Assembly: GCA_022410635.1 (NCBI GenBank)
Contig: JAJVDF010000015.1
Location: forward strand, 2,039,722-2,103,721
DNA: 64,000 nucleotides
Direction of reading: 5' to 3'
DNA from: Tretioscincus oriximinensis
Lineage: Eukaryota > Chordata > Lepidosauria > Squamata > Gymnophthalmidae
A model generated the notes under the pieces. The model saw only the letters and a list, made by a program, of their open reading frames with translations. It searched no databases and was not told the DNA's origin. This document shows, one piece after another, positions 63,336-64,000 of the stretch (within the stretch, counting starts at the first letter, position 1; every line of letters starts with the position of its first letter). A program made the position numbers and the translations under genes.

Positions 63336-64000
63336 CATGTATGCATGAACAGGCAGGAAAAGGTGAGAATTCAGCCAGGTTTTGAGGCAAGGCATGCACA
63401 CTGGAGCTTGGACATACAAGGGGACGGGGAAACTGTGCCTATGAGTTCTCGGGCAGAAAACGGAGTGGGAATGCAATTCCCCATGGATATGTCAGATTTT
63501 CGCTATGGTGATACAGGAAGGTGAGGCTGGATGGGCAGTTGGGTTATTCTGGATTTAAAATAAATTCTGAATTTAAACAGCTTATCTCAATGGATGCTAT
63601 ATTGTGTGGGGGAACTGAAATTCAGGTTCAGTGTCACTAACTCTGGACTGAACTAATGCATGCTTTTGCTTTAGAGCTTATAAGATGGCCTTTCAAATTA
63701 ATTTATTGCAAATGCCTATACAATGAATGTAGAAGGCAGATAGGTCTGCCATAAATCTGAAAGAATAAGCTGAACTCTCATTGTTTTCTGGCTGAATATG
63801 CCGGCAAAATGCCCATGTTTTCATTATAATTCTGTTTGAGCGATCAGCAGGCAAAAAAAAAAAAATTCATTTTGAAGGAACATTCCAGTATATTTACACT
63901 GGAAAGGACTGGGAACTTTGTTAATGGAGCTTTGCATTGCACCGTCGGGGTAACTTCCAGATGGCACACATATAGGCTTTTTAACACTGGTCTGTTCTCC
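63336..64000. other. Unique sequence
   Basis: No gene or repeat recognised; A13 run near 63854. The window ends in unique DNA. Confidence 0.4.

Overview
This looks like a non-coding stretch of a vertebrate nuclear genome, most likely from a squamate reptile (lizard-like; a gecko would fit but is not proven). The evidence is the repeat load. There are many tRNA-headed SINEs ending in GTAAGCCGCTTTGAG...AAAAGCGGGGTATAAA plus (TTC)n, as in Sauria-type SINEs. There are many CR1/L2-type LINE 3' ends with ACATAAGAACATAAG termini, three or four L1 3' ends, an R4/Dong-like LINE, Penelope-type hammerhead remnants, a 5S-derived SINE and several hAT and other TIR elements. I see no exon-intron gene, no intact protein-coding gene, no rRNA or tRNA gene and no CRISPR array. 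The open reading frames are short; those I recognise lie in decayed transposons or low-complexity DNA.

Layout. 1-9 kb: mostly unique AT-rich DNA with a CR1/L2 fragment split by a MITE (2.4-3.1 kb), a SINE, a hAT MITE with an exon-like GC-rich interior (4.27-4.62 kb) and a solo LTR with a 5-bp target duplication (7.53-8.26 kb). 9-22 kb: hairpin and TIR elements, including a second copy of the 2.46 kb MITE at 10.8 kb and a CR1/L2 copy inside a palindromic MITE at 16.0-16.8 kb. 22-31 kb: an RT fragment joined to a purine tract, L1 3' ends, two CR1/L2 fragments in tandem, CR1 and SINEs, and a largely repeat-free block (28.7-29.8 kb) that looks like conserved regulatory DNA. 31-43 kb: more unique blocks, two L1 3' ends in opposite orientation, a 5S-derived SINE and a structured (TTA/TTG) microsatellite. 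43.6-44.9 kb: two independent cases of a SINE inserted in inverted orientation into a SINE of the same family. 45.6 kb: a short hAT with perfect 8-bp target duplication. 47.4-49.4 kb: a decayed R4/Dong-like reverse transcriptase gene broken by a foldback hAT with perfect target duplication. 49.4-64 kb: a long pyrimidine tract, a second RT/purine composite, three Penelope 3' remnants, a CR1 with recognisable coding end, a SINE split by the second copy of the exon-like hAT, and further CR1/L2 and SINE copies separated by unique blocks.

No genes work together here. What the window records is a history of nested insertions. Target duplications give a relative order of events at seven or more loci. 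The repeat-poor blocks are the best candidates for host function (enhancer-like conserved elements), but only cross-species alignment can show that. Repeat family letters (A, B, D, E, F) are my own labels.
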